A DNA stretch of 64,000 nucleotides from Diaminobutyricibacter sp049994905 (GCF_049994905.1 NZ_CP188258.1:1116001-1180000), one strand, 5' to 3'. Shown: positions 25,896 to 34,441, counted from the first letter of the stretch. The notes: generated from the letters alone by a model not told the origin. Program-made: numbers and translations.

Positions 25896-28447
25896 CGCGC
25901 CTGCCTCTGCCTGACATGTCGCTCGTTGTGCTCGTGGGTGCCTCGGGTTCTGGAAAGTCGACGTTCGCCGCCGCCCACTTCGGGCCGTTCGAGACTTTGT
26001 CCAGTGACGCCTTCCGCGGGCTTGTATCGAATGACGAAAACGACCAGGCCGCGACTCCGGCAGCCTTTGAGGCACTTCGGTTCGTCGCGGGCAAGCGTCT
26101 CGACGCCGGCCTACTGACCGTGATCGACGCCACGAACGTTCAGCCGGATGCCCGGCGCTCGCTCGTGGCGCTCGCGCGCGAGCATGACGTTTTGCCTGTC
26201 GCCGTCGTGCTCGATGTTCCCCAGAGCGTGTGTGTCGAACGCAACGCCACCCGAACGGACCGCACGTTCGGCGCGTCCGTCGTGAAGCGTCAGCACGACC
26301 AGCTCCGCCGCTCCCTCAAATACTTGGGCAAGGAGGGCTTTCGCCGGGTGCACGTGTTGTCCGGGTTGGACGAGATCGCGGCTGCGGAGTTCGTGCGCGA
26401 GCCGCTGCTCAACGACCGCCGCGGAGAGACGGGTCCGTTCGACGCCATCGGCGACGTCCACGGCTGTCGATCCGAGCTTGAGACTCTGCTCGGCAAGCTC
26501 GGCTACGTCCTGACTCGCGATGATGAGGGGCGCGCGGTCGACGCCGTTCACCCGGAGGGCCGTCGCGCGATTTTCCTGGGGGACCTCGTCGACCGCGGTC
26601 CCGACGCTCCGGGAGTGCTGCGACTCGTGATGGGCATGGTCGGGGCAGGTCATGCTCTCGCGGTGCCCGGCAACCACGAAGCGAAGCTCGTGCGCGCCCT
26701 TGAGGGCAAGAAGGTCCAGACCAGCCACGGCCTCGCGGAGACCCTCGCTCAACTGTCGACAGAGACGCCCGAGTTCCGTCGGGAGGTCCTCCAGTTCTGC
26801 CGCGATCTTGTGTCGCATCTCGTTCTCGACGACGGTCGGCTCGTCGTCGCGCACGCTGGACTGATTGAGAAGTATCAGGGGCGAGCGTCCGGACGTGTGC
26901 GCGCGTTCTCGCTGTTCGGCGACACGACAGGCGAGACCGACGAGTATGGGCTGCCGGTCCGGCTTCCGTGGGCAGAGGACTATCGCGGAAAGGCGACGGT
27001 CCTCTACGGCCACGTCCCGACCCTCGAAGCGGAGTGGGTCAACGGCACGATGTGTCTCGACACCGGTTGCGTGTTCGGTGGGAAGCTCAGCGCCCTCCGC
27101 TACCCAGAGAAGGAGGTCGTCGATGTGCCGGCCGAGAGGGTCTGGTACGAGCCGGTCGCACCGCTAGGAGGACGAGCATCCAACGGAGGCTTGTCCGGCG
27201 GATCCGGGACGCGCAATCCTGCGCTCCTCAGGATCGACGACGTCCTCGGCAAACAAGTCGTTGAGACACGAGCGTTCGGCAAGGTCGGCATCCGCGAAGA
27301 CAACGCCGCCGGCGCCCTCGAGGTCATGAGTCGGTTCGCGACAGACCCGAGGCGACTCGTGTACCTGCCGCCCACGATGAGCCCGCCCCACGTGTCGAAT
27401 CGGGACGGCATCCTCGAGCACCCCGCCGAAGCTTTCGACGCATATCGGCGAGAAGGCCTCGAACGACTGATCTGCGAAGAGAAGCACATGGGCTCCCGCG
27501 CAGTTGTACTGCTGACCCGAGATCCCTCGCGATTCGGCGCGCCCGCCGAATGGCGTGGCGCCGTCCACACGCGCACTGGCAGACCGTTCTTCGACGAGGC
27601 GACGACCGACAGCTTCCTCGCTCGCCTCGACCAGGCCGCCGAGACGGCCGGACTCTGGTCGGAATTCGAAACCTCATGGCTCTTGTACGACGGGGAACTC
27701 CTGCCATGGTCGCTCAAAGCGGGACCGATGATCCGTGAGCAATACGCGAGCGTCGCAGCGGCAGCCACATCGGCCCTGCCCGCGGCCTCCCGCGCTCTGC
27801 AGGCTGCCGCCGACCGCGGTGTCGACGTCGCCGACCTGCTCGCGCGCACGAATCGCCGCGACTCGAATGCCGACGCATACCGGGACTCGTATCGGCGCTA
27901 CAGCCAGCCTGTGTCGGGGCTCGACGGCGTGCAGCTCGCCCCGTTCCAGCTCCTCGCCTCTGAAGGAGCAAGCCACCTGGCGCAGGATCACCTTTGGCAT
28001 CTTGCCATCGCTGACAGGCTCGCCGAGGCTGACGGGCAATTGATCCGGCGCACACGACGCATCGAGGTCGACCTGTCGTCGTCCGACTCGGAGAGCGCGG
28101 CTACCACCTGGTGGGAGGAGCTCACCGACGCGGGAGGTGAGGGCATGGTGGTGAAGCCTGTAGCGGGCCTTGTGCGCGGAACACGCTCGCTTGCGCAGCC
28201 GGGCATCAAGGTTCGCGGGGCTGAGTATCTTCGAATCATCTACGGCCCGGACTACCTCGAACCTGCCAATCTGGCACGCCTCCGCGACCGCGACGTTGGA
28301 CACAAGCGCTCAATGGCACTCCGAGAGTACGCACTCGGCGTGGAGGCGGTCGAGCGGTTTGTCGCCGACGAACCGCTGTGGCGAGTGCACCAAGCTGTCT
28401 TCGGCGTGCTCGCAATGGAATCGGAGCCCGTAGACCCCCGACTCTGA
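25892..28447 (+). CDS. pnkp: Polynucleotide kinase-phosphatase-ligase Pnkp
   Basis: 851-residue three-domain RNA repair enzyme. Kinase: P-loop GASGSGKST (16-24). Phosphatase of the calcineurin type: GDVHGC (about 187), GDLVDRGP (about 231), GNHE (about 259). C-terminal adenylyltransferase/ligase: EEKHMGSRAV with nucleotide-binding Lys531. Together it turns 5'-OH and 2',3'-cyclic phosphate ends into ligatable ends and, with Hen1, seals them. The ATG at 25892 overlaps the hen1 stop; the longer open frame upstream lies inside hen1. Its stop is 21 bases from that of the convergent yoeB. Confidence 0.96.
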   Translation: MTRLPLPDMSLVVLVGASGSGKSTFAAAHFGPFETLSSDAFRGLVSNDENDQAATPAAFEALRFVAGKRLDAGLLTVIDATNVQPDARRSLVALAREHDVLPVAVVLDVPQSVCVERNATRTDRTFGASVVKRQHDQLRRSLKYLGKEGFRRVHVLSGLDEIAAAEFVREPLLNDRRGETGPFDAIGDVHGCRSELETLLGKLGYVLTRDDEGRAVDAVHPEGRRAIFLGDLVDRGPDAPGVLRLVMGMVGAGHALAVPGNHEAKLVRALEGKKVQTSHGLAETLAQLSTETPEFRREVLQFCRDLVSHLVLDDGRLVVAHAGLIEKYQGRASGRVRAFSLFGDTTGETDEYGLPVRLPWAEDYRGKATVLYGHVPTLEAEWVNGTMCLDTGCVFGGKLSALRYPEKEVVDVPAERVWYEPVAPLGGRASNGGLSGGSGTRNPALLRIDDVLGKQVVETRAFGKVGIREDNAAGALEVMSRFATDPRRLVYLPPTMSPPHVSNRDGILEHPAEAFDAYRREGLERLICEEKHMGSRAVVLLTRDPSRFGAPAEWRGAVHTRTGRPFFDEATTDSFLARLDQAAETAGLWSEFETSWLLYDGELLPWSLKAGPMIREQYASVAAAATSALPAASRALQAAADRGVDVADLLARTNRRDSNADAYRDSYRRYSQPVSGLDGVQLAPFQLLASEGASHLAQDHLWHLAIADRLAEADGQLIRRTRRIEVDLSSSDSESAATTWWEELTDAGGEGMVVKPVAGLVRGTRSLAQPGIKVRGAEYLRIIYGPDYLEPANLARLRDRDVGHKRSMALREYALGVEAVERFVADEPLWRVHQAVFGVLAMESEPVDPRL

Positions 28448-28468
28448 CAACGCGATCCGTACCGGCGC

Positions 28469-28735
28469 TCAGTAGTGGTATCGAGCCTGAAGGATGATCA
28501 CGTGGGCGTCATCGACGAGATACACGAGCCGGTTGGCCTCGTCGATCCGCCGTGACCAGGCTCCGGCTAGCGCGTGCTTGAGGGGTTCCGGTTTGCCGAC
28601 GCCGTCGAACGGGTCGTCGCGGAGGATGTCTTCGATCAGCAGGTTGATCCGTTTGAGTGTTCGACGATCCGGGCCTTGCCAGTAGAGGTAGTCCTCCCGG
28701 CCGCCGGCGGTCCAGGCGAGCTTTCGGTCACTCAC
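28469..28735 (-). CDS. yoeB: YoeB toxin, copy 1
   Basis: 88-residue ribosome-dependent mRNA endonuclease of the RelE superfamily. Catalytic residues are present: Glu50 (KPEPLK), Arg69 (ANRLVY) and the C-terminal His87-Tyr88 (RYHY). It starts inside the antitoxin gene (8-base overlap), the standard antitoxin-toxin order. It is convergent with pnkp. A second copy at 35977 differs at residues 13, 22, 65, 77, 78 and 84, none catalytic. Confidence 0.95.
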   Translation of the reverse strand: MSDRKLAWTAGGREDYLYWQGPDRRTLKRINLLIEDILRDDPFDGVGKPEPLKHALAGAWSRRIDEANRLVYLVDDAHVIILQARYHY

Positions 28736-28976
28736 CGGTCAGGTCGTGCTCCTTGATGCTGCCAGCGCGGGCGCTTTCGATGGCGTCGATCAGGCGGCGA
28801 GCGTTCTTGGGGGAGCGGAGCAGGTAGGTGGTTTCCAACAGGGAGTCGTACTCGTCCTTGGACATCAGCACGGCCGAGCCGCGCTTCGACGTGATCTCGA
28901 CTTCGGTTTGGTCGAGGTTGACCCGCTCGATGAGTCCGAACAGGTCGCGTCGCGCTTCGCTTGCGGTGATGGCCAT
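28728..28976 (-). CDS. yefM: YefM antitoxin, copy 1
   Basis: 82-residue Phd/YefM antitoxin. The N-terminal DNA-binding fold (MAITASEARRDLFGLIERV) is followed by the toxin-binding tail (KNARRLIDAIESARAGSIKEHDL). ATG at 28976 is chosen because CGGAGG lies 6 bases upstream and because the duplicated copy has the same start; the frame is open further upstream through the operator. Binds its own promoter with YoeB. Copy 2 (36236) differs only at residues 71, 75 and 81, all in the toxin-binding tail. Confidence 0.95.
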   Translation of the reverse strand: MAITASEARRDLFGLIERVNLDQTEVEITSKRGSAVLMSKDEYDSLLETTYLLRSPKNARRLIDAIESARAGSIKEHDLTGE

Positions 28977-28986
28977 GATTCCTCCG

Positions 28987-29010
28987 AGTGGTACCAGATA
29001 TTGTACCACT
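28987..29010. promoter_or_regulatory. yefM-yoeB operator, copy 1
   Basis: AGTGGTAC-N8-GTACCACT, a perfect 8-bp-arm inverted repeat 11 bases before the yefM ATG. Reading leftward, TACAAT (29005-29000) inside it is a good -10. Both arms and spacing are kept in copy 2. Confidence 0.8.
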
Positions 29011-29322
29011 GGGTTGGACTTTGGTGGCATTTTGGCTTTGGCATCCTCGACATGACGTCTTTGGTCTTGGTGGGGCCTCGCCTCCATTGCACTGATCCGC
29101 TCGCTATCTCGCTTCCGCACGGTAGCCTCATCCCCTCTTCAGGCCGCTGGCTCAAAAATGTCGTCGGCGAGATTGCCCGCTTCATCTTTTATCGGCTTGC
29201 GGCTACCAAAGAGCATCTCGAATTCGCTTTGTCATCCCAGCGAGTGATCTTGTGTTGGCGGTGTCCGTCTGCGTTGTGACGCACGGGTAGCCTGTATCGA
29301 CCAACAGAGATATGGAGGGCCG
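29011..29322. other. Intergenic, no gene seen
   Basis: Lower GC than surroundings. TAGCCT at 29288-29293 is a possible -10 for the lipoprotein gene at 29323, which has GGAGGG just before its GTG. Nothing else recognised. Confidence 0.4.
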
Positions 29323-30714
29323 GTGGCGCTACGTTGTCATGCCCGTTCAATCGCCAAGCGGCCTGCTCGGACGAAGCCAGCTCGTCGGCGATGGGCAGCG
29401 GGATCGTTGGCCGCAGTGGCGGTATTCGTTCTCTCGGGGTGTGTGAGCTTGCCCCCGACAGCGGAGACGATTTCGGTGCTCTGGGACTCCGATAGCCCGG
29501 TGGCTGCGGGAGGAAAAGCCCACAGCGCCAATTTCAACGGTGTTGTTTGTCCCAGCGGCGGCGATTGTGTTGCCTACGGGAGCGACGTGGCTGCCGACGG
29601 CCATGCTCGACCGCTGCTCGTGACCCGTCACGTGGGCTCCTGGACTCCGCTGGCCCTTCCCTTTCCTGAGGGAGCCAAGCCGTCTACTGATTCCTACTCC
29701 GAGGTTCGGGCGGTCTCGTGCCTCCAAAGCAAGTGCCTTGCTGTTGCTGTCTATGTCGATGCGCAGCAGGTATTGCACTTCTTCTCCAACACCCTCGCTC
29801 GCGAAGGCGGTTCGACAATAGAGCTCCCCTTGGTCGGGGCAGCGAAGTCGGCTGACGATCTCGCAACGGAGATTGGTCAGGCGCAGGGGAACGTATCGCT
29901 TTCATGCTGGTCGACGACAGCGTGCATGGCAGCGATCTCTATCCGCTTCGACTTCGGCGGGTCATTTCAGCACGACGCATTCGAGCTTGTCCGATTCGAT
30001 GGGCAACGCTGGACGACACTGACGAATCCAGTAATCAACCTGCCTGCGACCAAGTACGGAACCGAAGTCGACGACCTGTCCTGCAGCACCCGGGGGTGGT
30101 GCGCGATGACTGGCGAAGCAAGCGACTCCATGGGAACGTCTCTACGAGCGTGGACTGCCGTCCCGCGCGGAACTGAATGGAGGGCGAGCGTCCAACCGAA
30201 CCTGCAGGCCTATCGCGGCCTGTCTTGCGGCTCGGCCGCGCACTGTCACGCGCTGGCCCTGACTGCCACTGGAAACGCTCTCGTGACCCTCGCAGCGGAC
30301 GGGTCGACCATAGTGGACGTCCTTCCCCGAGATTTCACCGCATACGACATGGGTTGCTCTCCACTGCTGTGCGCATTCGCCGGAAGCTCGGATAACAACG
30401 GCGGTTACCTCGGTACCCAGTCGGAGGCCGCAAGATCCACCACCGGCGCTGATCCGAACGGTGCGCACCTCCAGCTTGGCAATCCCGGTACCGTCGCATG
30501 CACCTCATCGTCATACTGTGTTGCTGTCGGCGGATTCGAAGTCAACTCGCTGACCGGGGCATCGGAACCGTTGGTTGAGACATTCACCAATAGTTCCTGG
30601 AAGGCGACCACGCCGGCCGCTCCGAGCAAGGGCGGGACGCTGAATGGGGTTGCCTGCGAATCGGCCTCGAACTGCGTCGCGACCGGCCAAGCGAACGGCA
30701 CCGTCCGCCCCTAG
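29323..30714 (+). CDS. Lipoprotein with eight cysteine-pair repeats
   Basis: 463 residues, not assigned to a known family. A long basic N-terminus and hydrophobic segment end in the lipobox VLSGC (Cys40). The mature part repeats a unit with two cysteines about every 40-60 residues: GVVCPSGGDCVAYG, AVSCLQSKCLAVA, SLSCWSTTACMAA, DLSCSTRGWCAMTG, GLSCGSAAHCHALA, DMGCSPLLCAFAG, TVACTSSSYCVAVGG and GVACESASNCVATG. This suggests a beta-propeller-like extracellular protein with one disulphide per blade. GC is lower than in core genes. Similar Cys-repeat proteins are known in actinobacteria, but without assigned function. Confidence 0.75.
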   Translation: MALRCHARSIAKRPARTKPARRRWAAGSLAAVAVFVLSGCVSLPPTAETISVLWDSDSPVAAGGKAHSANFNGVVCPSGGDCVAYGSDVAADGHARPLLVTRHVGSWTPLALPFPEGAKPSTDSYSEVRAVSCLQSKCLAVAVYVDAQQVLHFFSNTLAREGGSTIELPLVGAAKSADDLATEIGQAQGNVSLSCWSTTACMAAISIRFDFGGSFQHDAFELVRFDGQRWTTLTNPVINLPATKYGTEVDDLSCSTRGWCAMTGEASDSMGTSLRAWTAVPRGTEWRASVQPNLQAYRGLSCGSAAHCHALALTATGNALVTLAADGSTIVDVLPRDFTAYDMGCSPLLCAFAGSSDNNGGYLGTQSEAARSTTGADPNGAHLQLGNPGTVACTSSSYCVAVGGFEVNSLTGASEPLVETFTNSSWKATTPAAPSKGGTLNGVACESASNCVATGQANGTVRP

Positions 30715-30880
30715 CTGACCGGCAAAATGGGTCCAGTAGCGCATGAAGGCAGCGAGCGCGATGCCGAGAAACAGCAAATGATTGCTGCTTCGTGTTCCTC
30801 CGCCCCGCATGAAACAACCTCGCGCGTTGAGAGACCGCGTCAAGGGGCAAAGTGTGAGCACCGAGGTACACCTCGTAACC

Positions 30881-30904
30881 TGGCGGAGAATGGGGGATTC
30901 GAAC
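30881..30904. repeat. att core, distal copy of tRNA-Ser 3' end
   Basis: Twenty-four bases from TGGCGGAGAATGGGG to GATTCGAAC identical to the acceptor/T-arm end of the tRNA-Ser gene at 38594-38617, in the same orientation. The sequence diverges right after it (TGCCCC), so it is not a tRNA gene. Confidence 0.85.
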
Positions 30905-31020
30905 TGCCCCCTAAAAAAGTGCCAGAAGATGCATCGCGGCCCCTCCTGCCCAGATAATTCGCGGATCTAGGGTGCTCGGCCTAGTAACCCGATGTACTCC
31001 GATGCACGCCAATGCACACT

Positions 31021-31044
31021 CGCTATTGCATGAAACTTTGCATG
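31021..31044. repeat. TTGCAT double repeat, left
   Basis: GCTATTGCAT-GA-AACTTTGCAT, matched at 33011-33034 with only the dinucleotides changed. Each copy lies inside one end of the inner element; possible integrase or excisionase arm sites. Confidence 0.55.
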
Positions 31045-31277
31045 ACGGGTTGATGCCGGTTGTCTGTCCGTGAACGGGCGACACTGCGGTGTCCTGGTCA
31101 ATCGGCTTCGCAAAAAAGCCAACGTGGCCGGGGGCGACCGTCCGCAAACGAATGGATCGATTGAACAAGCCGCCCCAGCCGCCTTGGGCCCCGTTATCGG
31201 GCCGGGCAAGTCGGAGAATTCTAGACAGGTCGACGATGCTCCGCTAGCCTCAGCACAACTAAAGAGAAGGCAGTCTC

Positions 31278-31940
31278 ATGTACATCTCGCGCAAGGCCTC
31301 CTCAACAGTTCTCGCGGGCGCCGTCCTCGCAGCCCTAGTCCTTACGGGTCTACCTCTCGCTGCGGGCGCCGCGACTCCTCCGCCCGGCCCCGCCTCACCA
31401 TCGCCTAGCGACGCAAAGCTTCCTCTGACCAACAGGTCGCCTGACCCCGCTAGTCTGGCGATGGCCCCTCCTCACCAGTCTCAGTTTGATGACGCTCTCA
31501 ATGCGCCTCAGGCGGATCTCATCCACTCATTCCCCGACATCGTCGGCATGAGCTTCTGGGATGAGGCGTCAGCGACCGCAACAATGGACTATTACACAGG
31601 CGCAGACCCCACGGAAGAGGCAGCTTTCCTGGCCGCCGCCGGTCGAATCGTCATTCCGGCGCCCCTCAACCTCGTGTGGCGGCCTGTGAGCTGGAGTCTC
31701 AACGCGCGCGTTGCGCTCCTGAAACAGATCACCGCACATCCCGACGCATGGACGTCCTTCTTCGGGTCAGCGCCGGAAAGCGGACTGGTCGACGAGTCGG
31801 GCACCATCGAAGTGTCCTTGGCCGATCCGGGCAAGGTCTCCTCGTCTCCAGCTCGGTCGGGCGTGCTTCCGGACGGTACCCCGTTCATCGCCATGCCGCC
31901 ATCGACGGTGGACTGGCAAGTCGGGCGCACAGGGCTCTAA
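31278..31940 (+). CDS. Secreted protein of unknown function
   Basis: 220 residues with a clear Sec signal peptide (basic start, then VLAGAVLAALVLTGLPLAAG, cleavage likely after AGA). The mature part begins with a proline/serine-rich stretch of about 30 residues, then MSFWDEASATATMDYYTGADPTEEAAFLAA, which faintly resembles propeptide-like domains of secreted actinobacterial proteases. No catalytic domain follows. GAGAAGG lies 8 bases before the ATG. Cargo of the inner element. Confidence 0.65.
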   Translation: MYISRKASSTVLAGAVLAALVLTGLPLAAGAATPPPGPASPSPSDAKLPLTNRSPDPASLAMAPPHQSQFDDALNAPQADLIHSFPDIVGMSFWDEASATATMDYYTGADPTEEAAFLAAAGRIVIPAPLNLVWRPVSWSLNARVALLKQITAHPDAWTSFFGSAPESGLVDESGTIEVSLADPGKVSSSPARSGVLPDGTPFIAMPPSTVDWQVGRTGL

Positions 31941-32042
31941 TATCGGTCCCCGGTCAGCCGACGTGAGAGGGCAAACGTCGTCTCTGCCTCTGCAAGGCAG
32001 ACGAGGCGCGGGAAGGATTGGCCGTTGCCCTAATGTGAGGGC

Positions 32043-32457
32043 ATGTTGGACGACTTGGACTCGAAGTATCGGCTGTCATTTCTAGTCGGCGAAATCGTCC
32101 GAAACGACGTCGGGGTCGAGAGTGAAATCCGCATGTTGTGGCGGAAGCTTTTCGATGCGGGGCTGCCGATAGGAGAGATGCAGCGCGACTTTGGGCGGCT
32201 GATCCCTCAGATTCGAAAGGTGCTTGTCCGCCCCGAAGTGCCGGAAGTTTCGGCGGATCGCTTCGGAGGTCGTCGAAGCAACGAGCAAAGCGCATCAGTT
32301 GCGCAACACGTTTGCGCACGACCTGTTGGTGCAGGACTACTTCGACAAGGATCTCGTGCGTTCGACACGGACTAAGACGCCACCAAGGCCAATGTCCGAT
32401 CTCCAAACACTTGCGAGCAGTCTCTTATCACTGACAAGGCGAGCGCGGGGAGTTTGA
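32043..32457 (+). pseudogene. Frameshifted HEPN-like gene
   Basis: The first frame runs from ATG 32043 (MLDDLDSKYRLSFLVGEIVRND...LIPQIRKVLVRPE) and loses sense near 32225-32250. The sense continues in another frame as FRRIASEVVEATSKAHQLRNTFAHDLLVQDYFDKDLV to a stop at 32457. RNTFAH fits the Rx4H active-site motif of HEPN RNases. Rejoined, it would be about 137 residues. TAATGT (32031-32036) ends six bases before the ATG, the leaderless promoter spacing seen elsewhere here. HEPN assignment rests on that motif and the helical look only. Confidence 0.55.
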
Positions 32458-32650
32458 ATCATCACGCCTCCGTGGGTCGGTGGGCCGCTGGATGACTTCT
32501 CCGACAGGGACGGTTTGGTCTCCTGGACTCGGGTAGCGATGGGCCACATCAGGGACGACATGCCGAACGCGATCGTCGGCACTGAAGGAGAAGCGCCTGA
32601 GCCTCCTGGAGGATATAGCTAGAAGAGCCGCGGCTCACAACAGCCGAATC

Positions 32651-33001
32651 GTGGCGAGCGCTGAATGGCTCGATTCACCTCGACCGGGCCCGACCGAACG
32701 CGTACGTGTTCGCGGGGCCGTCGGGTGAACTTCGCTCGGCGAATGAGGTTGGAGCTAGGTGGAGTCGTCGCATCGCCACAGCTCGTGCTGCGCTCGGTGA
32801 GGACGCGCTCAAGCCCCTCACGCTGAAGGGTCTGCGCCACACTCACGCGACGCTTCTCATGGAAGCGGGGTGAATTCGAAGATCGTTCAAGAGCGGCTCG
32901 GTCACTCCAATATCGCGATGACGATGGACATCTATAGCCACGTCACGGCGACGATGCAACGCGGCGCAGTTGACACGCTCAGGGCGATTCTCGGCACCTG
33001 A
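32651..33001 (+). pseudogene. Tyrosine integrase, truncated and frameshifted
   Basis: Decoded residues YVFAGPSGELRSANEV, then LTLKGLRHTHATLLMEAG, are the catalytic-domain end of a phage-type integrase with Arg-x-x-His. At 32867-32873 the run is one G short, giving GGG TGA; with the missing base restored the frame reads VNSKIVQERLGHSNIAMTMD then IYSHVTATMQ to a TGA at 33001, including the second His and the catalytic Tyr. The N-terminal two thirds are not recognisable upstream. Adjacent to the att core at 33092. Confidence 0.85.
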
Positions 33002-33010
33002 TGCGAGGTG

Positions 33011-33034
33011 GCTATTGCATAGAACTTTGCATAG
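33011..33034. repeat. TTGCAT double repeat, right
   Basis: GCTATTGCAT-AG-AACTTTGCAT, partner of 31021-31044, between the integrase stop and the att core. Confidence 0.55.
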
Positions 33035-33091
33035 GCCAAAAAAGACAGCATTTCAATAGGGTAATTTCCCTGATGAGAGGCTGTTTTTTAG

Positions 33092-33114
33092 TGGCGGAGA
33101 ATGGGGATTCGAAC
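33092..33114. repeat. att core, middle copy of tRNA-Ser 3' end
   Basis: Same as the tRNA 3' end but with four G instead of five (23 bases); the following CCCC is also kept, so the identity is slightly longer here than at 30881. Boundary between inner and outer elements. Confidence 0.85.
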
Positions 33115-33241
33115 CCCCATCCGGCCATTTTTCGCGTCGTTGCGGAGGTGAAAAACCCCGGAATTTCGGGCTTTTTCGGACTACTGCGATCTCAGTGGTA
33201 CGAGTTGGATCTCGTTAAAGTGTGTGCCCCTATGTGGTTTG

Positions 33242-34441
33242 TCAAGCGGTGAGTGTCGGGGTTGGCTGGTAGAGGGTGCCGTCGCGGAGCATGGCGTAGA
33301 GGACGTCGCAGCGTCTGCGGGCGAGGGCGATGAGGGCTTGGTTGTGATGCTTTCCTTGTCCGATTTTGCGGTCGTAGTAGGCTCTCGAAACCGGATCGCG
33401 CAGGGCCGCGAACGCTGAGAGGTAGAGCGCCCGTTTCAGGATCTTGTTCCCGCGGCGGGAGTGGTGTTCGCCTCTGATCGATGTCCCGGACCGTCGGGTC
33501 ACGGGTGCCAGCCCGGCATATGCGGCGAGGTGGCCAGCGGTGTCGAAGTGGCGGCCGGAGACTTCGGTGAGGAGTCTGGCCGCGGTCCCGACCCCGACAC
33601 CGGGCATGCTGGTCAGGACCGGGTGAAGAGGGTGGGCCTCCACGAGGGCCTCAACCTCGGTCGCGATCTCTCCGCGTTGCCGGCGCAAGGTTGCCAGCTG
33701 CTCCGCAAGCCGTGGGAGCACCAGGCTCGCAGCACTGGTGCCGACCACAACGACAGTCTGTTCCGCCAGAGCGGCGGTGATGTCCTCAGCCAGGCGCCGT
33801 CCAATCTTCGGTGCTCTCTTCGTGAGCCTCGTGGTCAGCCGGGTGACCCCGGCCGTCTTCATCGCCGCGGGGGACGGGTAGTGCTGCAACAAATCCAGGA
33901 CCGCGGGGTGGTCCAGCCGCGGGCCGATTACCCGCTCCAAAGCCGGATGGATCTGGGTGAGGAGCCCTCTAATCCGGTTCACGGTCTGGCTGATTTGCTT
34001 CACGATGTCCTCATCGAACCCGCAGAGCATGCCCAGCGCGGCGACCTGTTCGTCATCGACCTGGATGGAACGCAGCGCATGCGGCATCGACCGAGCTGCT
34101 TGGGCGATGATCACCGCTTCCCGCGCATCCGTCTTGGCTTCTCCTTCATGGATGTCGGCGATGCGCCGCATCGACAGGCCCGGCAGATAGCCGACCAAGA
34201 TGCCCGCGGCCTGGGCGACCGCGACCGGGAGCGCGCCGATCGTTGCTGGCTGGTCGACGACGAGCAGGATCCGCCCGTGTTGTTTCAGCCCACCGATCAG
34301 CTCGCGGAGCCGCGCCTCATCATTCGGCAACGCCTTATCAAACAGCGTCTTGCCGTCGCGAGCCAGGGCGACCGCGTGATGGCCGGACTTGCCGACATCA
34401 ACGCCGATGAACACATCGACAGCTTCATAGTCTTCGATCAC
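33242..34441 (-). CDS. IS110-family transposase
   Basis: 399 residues, complete. The N-terminal RuvC-like DEDD domain starts DVFIGVDVGKSGHHAVALA and holds LLVVDQPATIGALP and KTDAREAVIIAQAARSMP. The C-terminal Transposase_20 domain shows LTSMPGVGVGTAARLLTEV, the helix-hairpin-helix part, and SGTSIRGEHHSRRGNKILKRAL with the catalytic serine region. ATG at 34441. IS110 elements lack long inverted repeats, so the ends cannot be fixed by eye; the left end must lie close to 33220-33241. The element is recombined by a guide (bridge) RNA encoded in its non-coding end. Confidence 0.94.
   Translation of the reverse strand: MIEDYEAVDVFIGVDVGKSGHHAVALARDGKTLFDKALPNDEARLRELIGGLKQHGRILLVVDQPATIGALPVAVAQAAGILVGYLPGLSMRRIADIHEGEAKTDAREAVIIAQAARSMPHALRSIQVDDEQVAALGMLCGFDEDIVKQISQTVNRIRGLLTQIHPALERVIGPRLDHPAVLDLLQHYPSPAAMKTAGVTRLTTRLTKRAPKIGRRLAEDITAALAEQTVVVVGTSAASLVLPRLAEQLATLRRQRGEIATEVEALVEAHPLHPVLTSMPGVGVGTAARLLTEVSGRHFDTAGHLAAYAGLAPVTRRSGTSIRGEHHSRRGNKILKRALYLSAFAALRDPVSRAYYDRKIGQGKHHNQALIALARRRCDVLYAMLRDGTLYQPTPTLTA

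Larger units (their letters stand above)
30715..31277. other. Intergenic with att site and repeats
   Basis: Contains the distal tRNA-Ser-like att core (30881-30904) and the TTGCAT repeat (31021-31044). Short open frames here show no family features. GAGAAGG before 31278 is the ribosome site of the next gene. Confidence 0.5.
30881..33114. mobile_element. Decayed integrative element (inner of two)
   Basis: Bounded by direct copies of the tRNA-Ser 3' end. Holds a secreted protein gene, a frameshifted HEPN-like gene and a frameshifted tyrosine integrase whose 3' end is 91 bases from the right-hand core, the normal place for an integrase. A 24-base TTGCAT repeat lies inside each end. Its own att next to the tRNA was presumably pushed away by the later insertion of the outer element. 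Confidence 0.7.

Noticed and set aside
30881..30930. Second tRNA gene
   Set aside because: Only the 24 bases of the acceptor/T-arm end match; the rest of a tRNA is absent. It is an att core.
33190..33205. Third yefM operator (AGTGGTAC)
   Set aside because: Only one arm is present and no antitoxin gene is near; probably chance.
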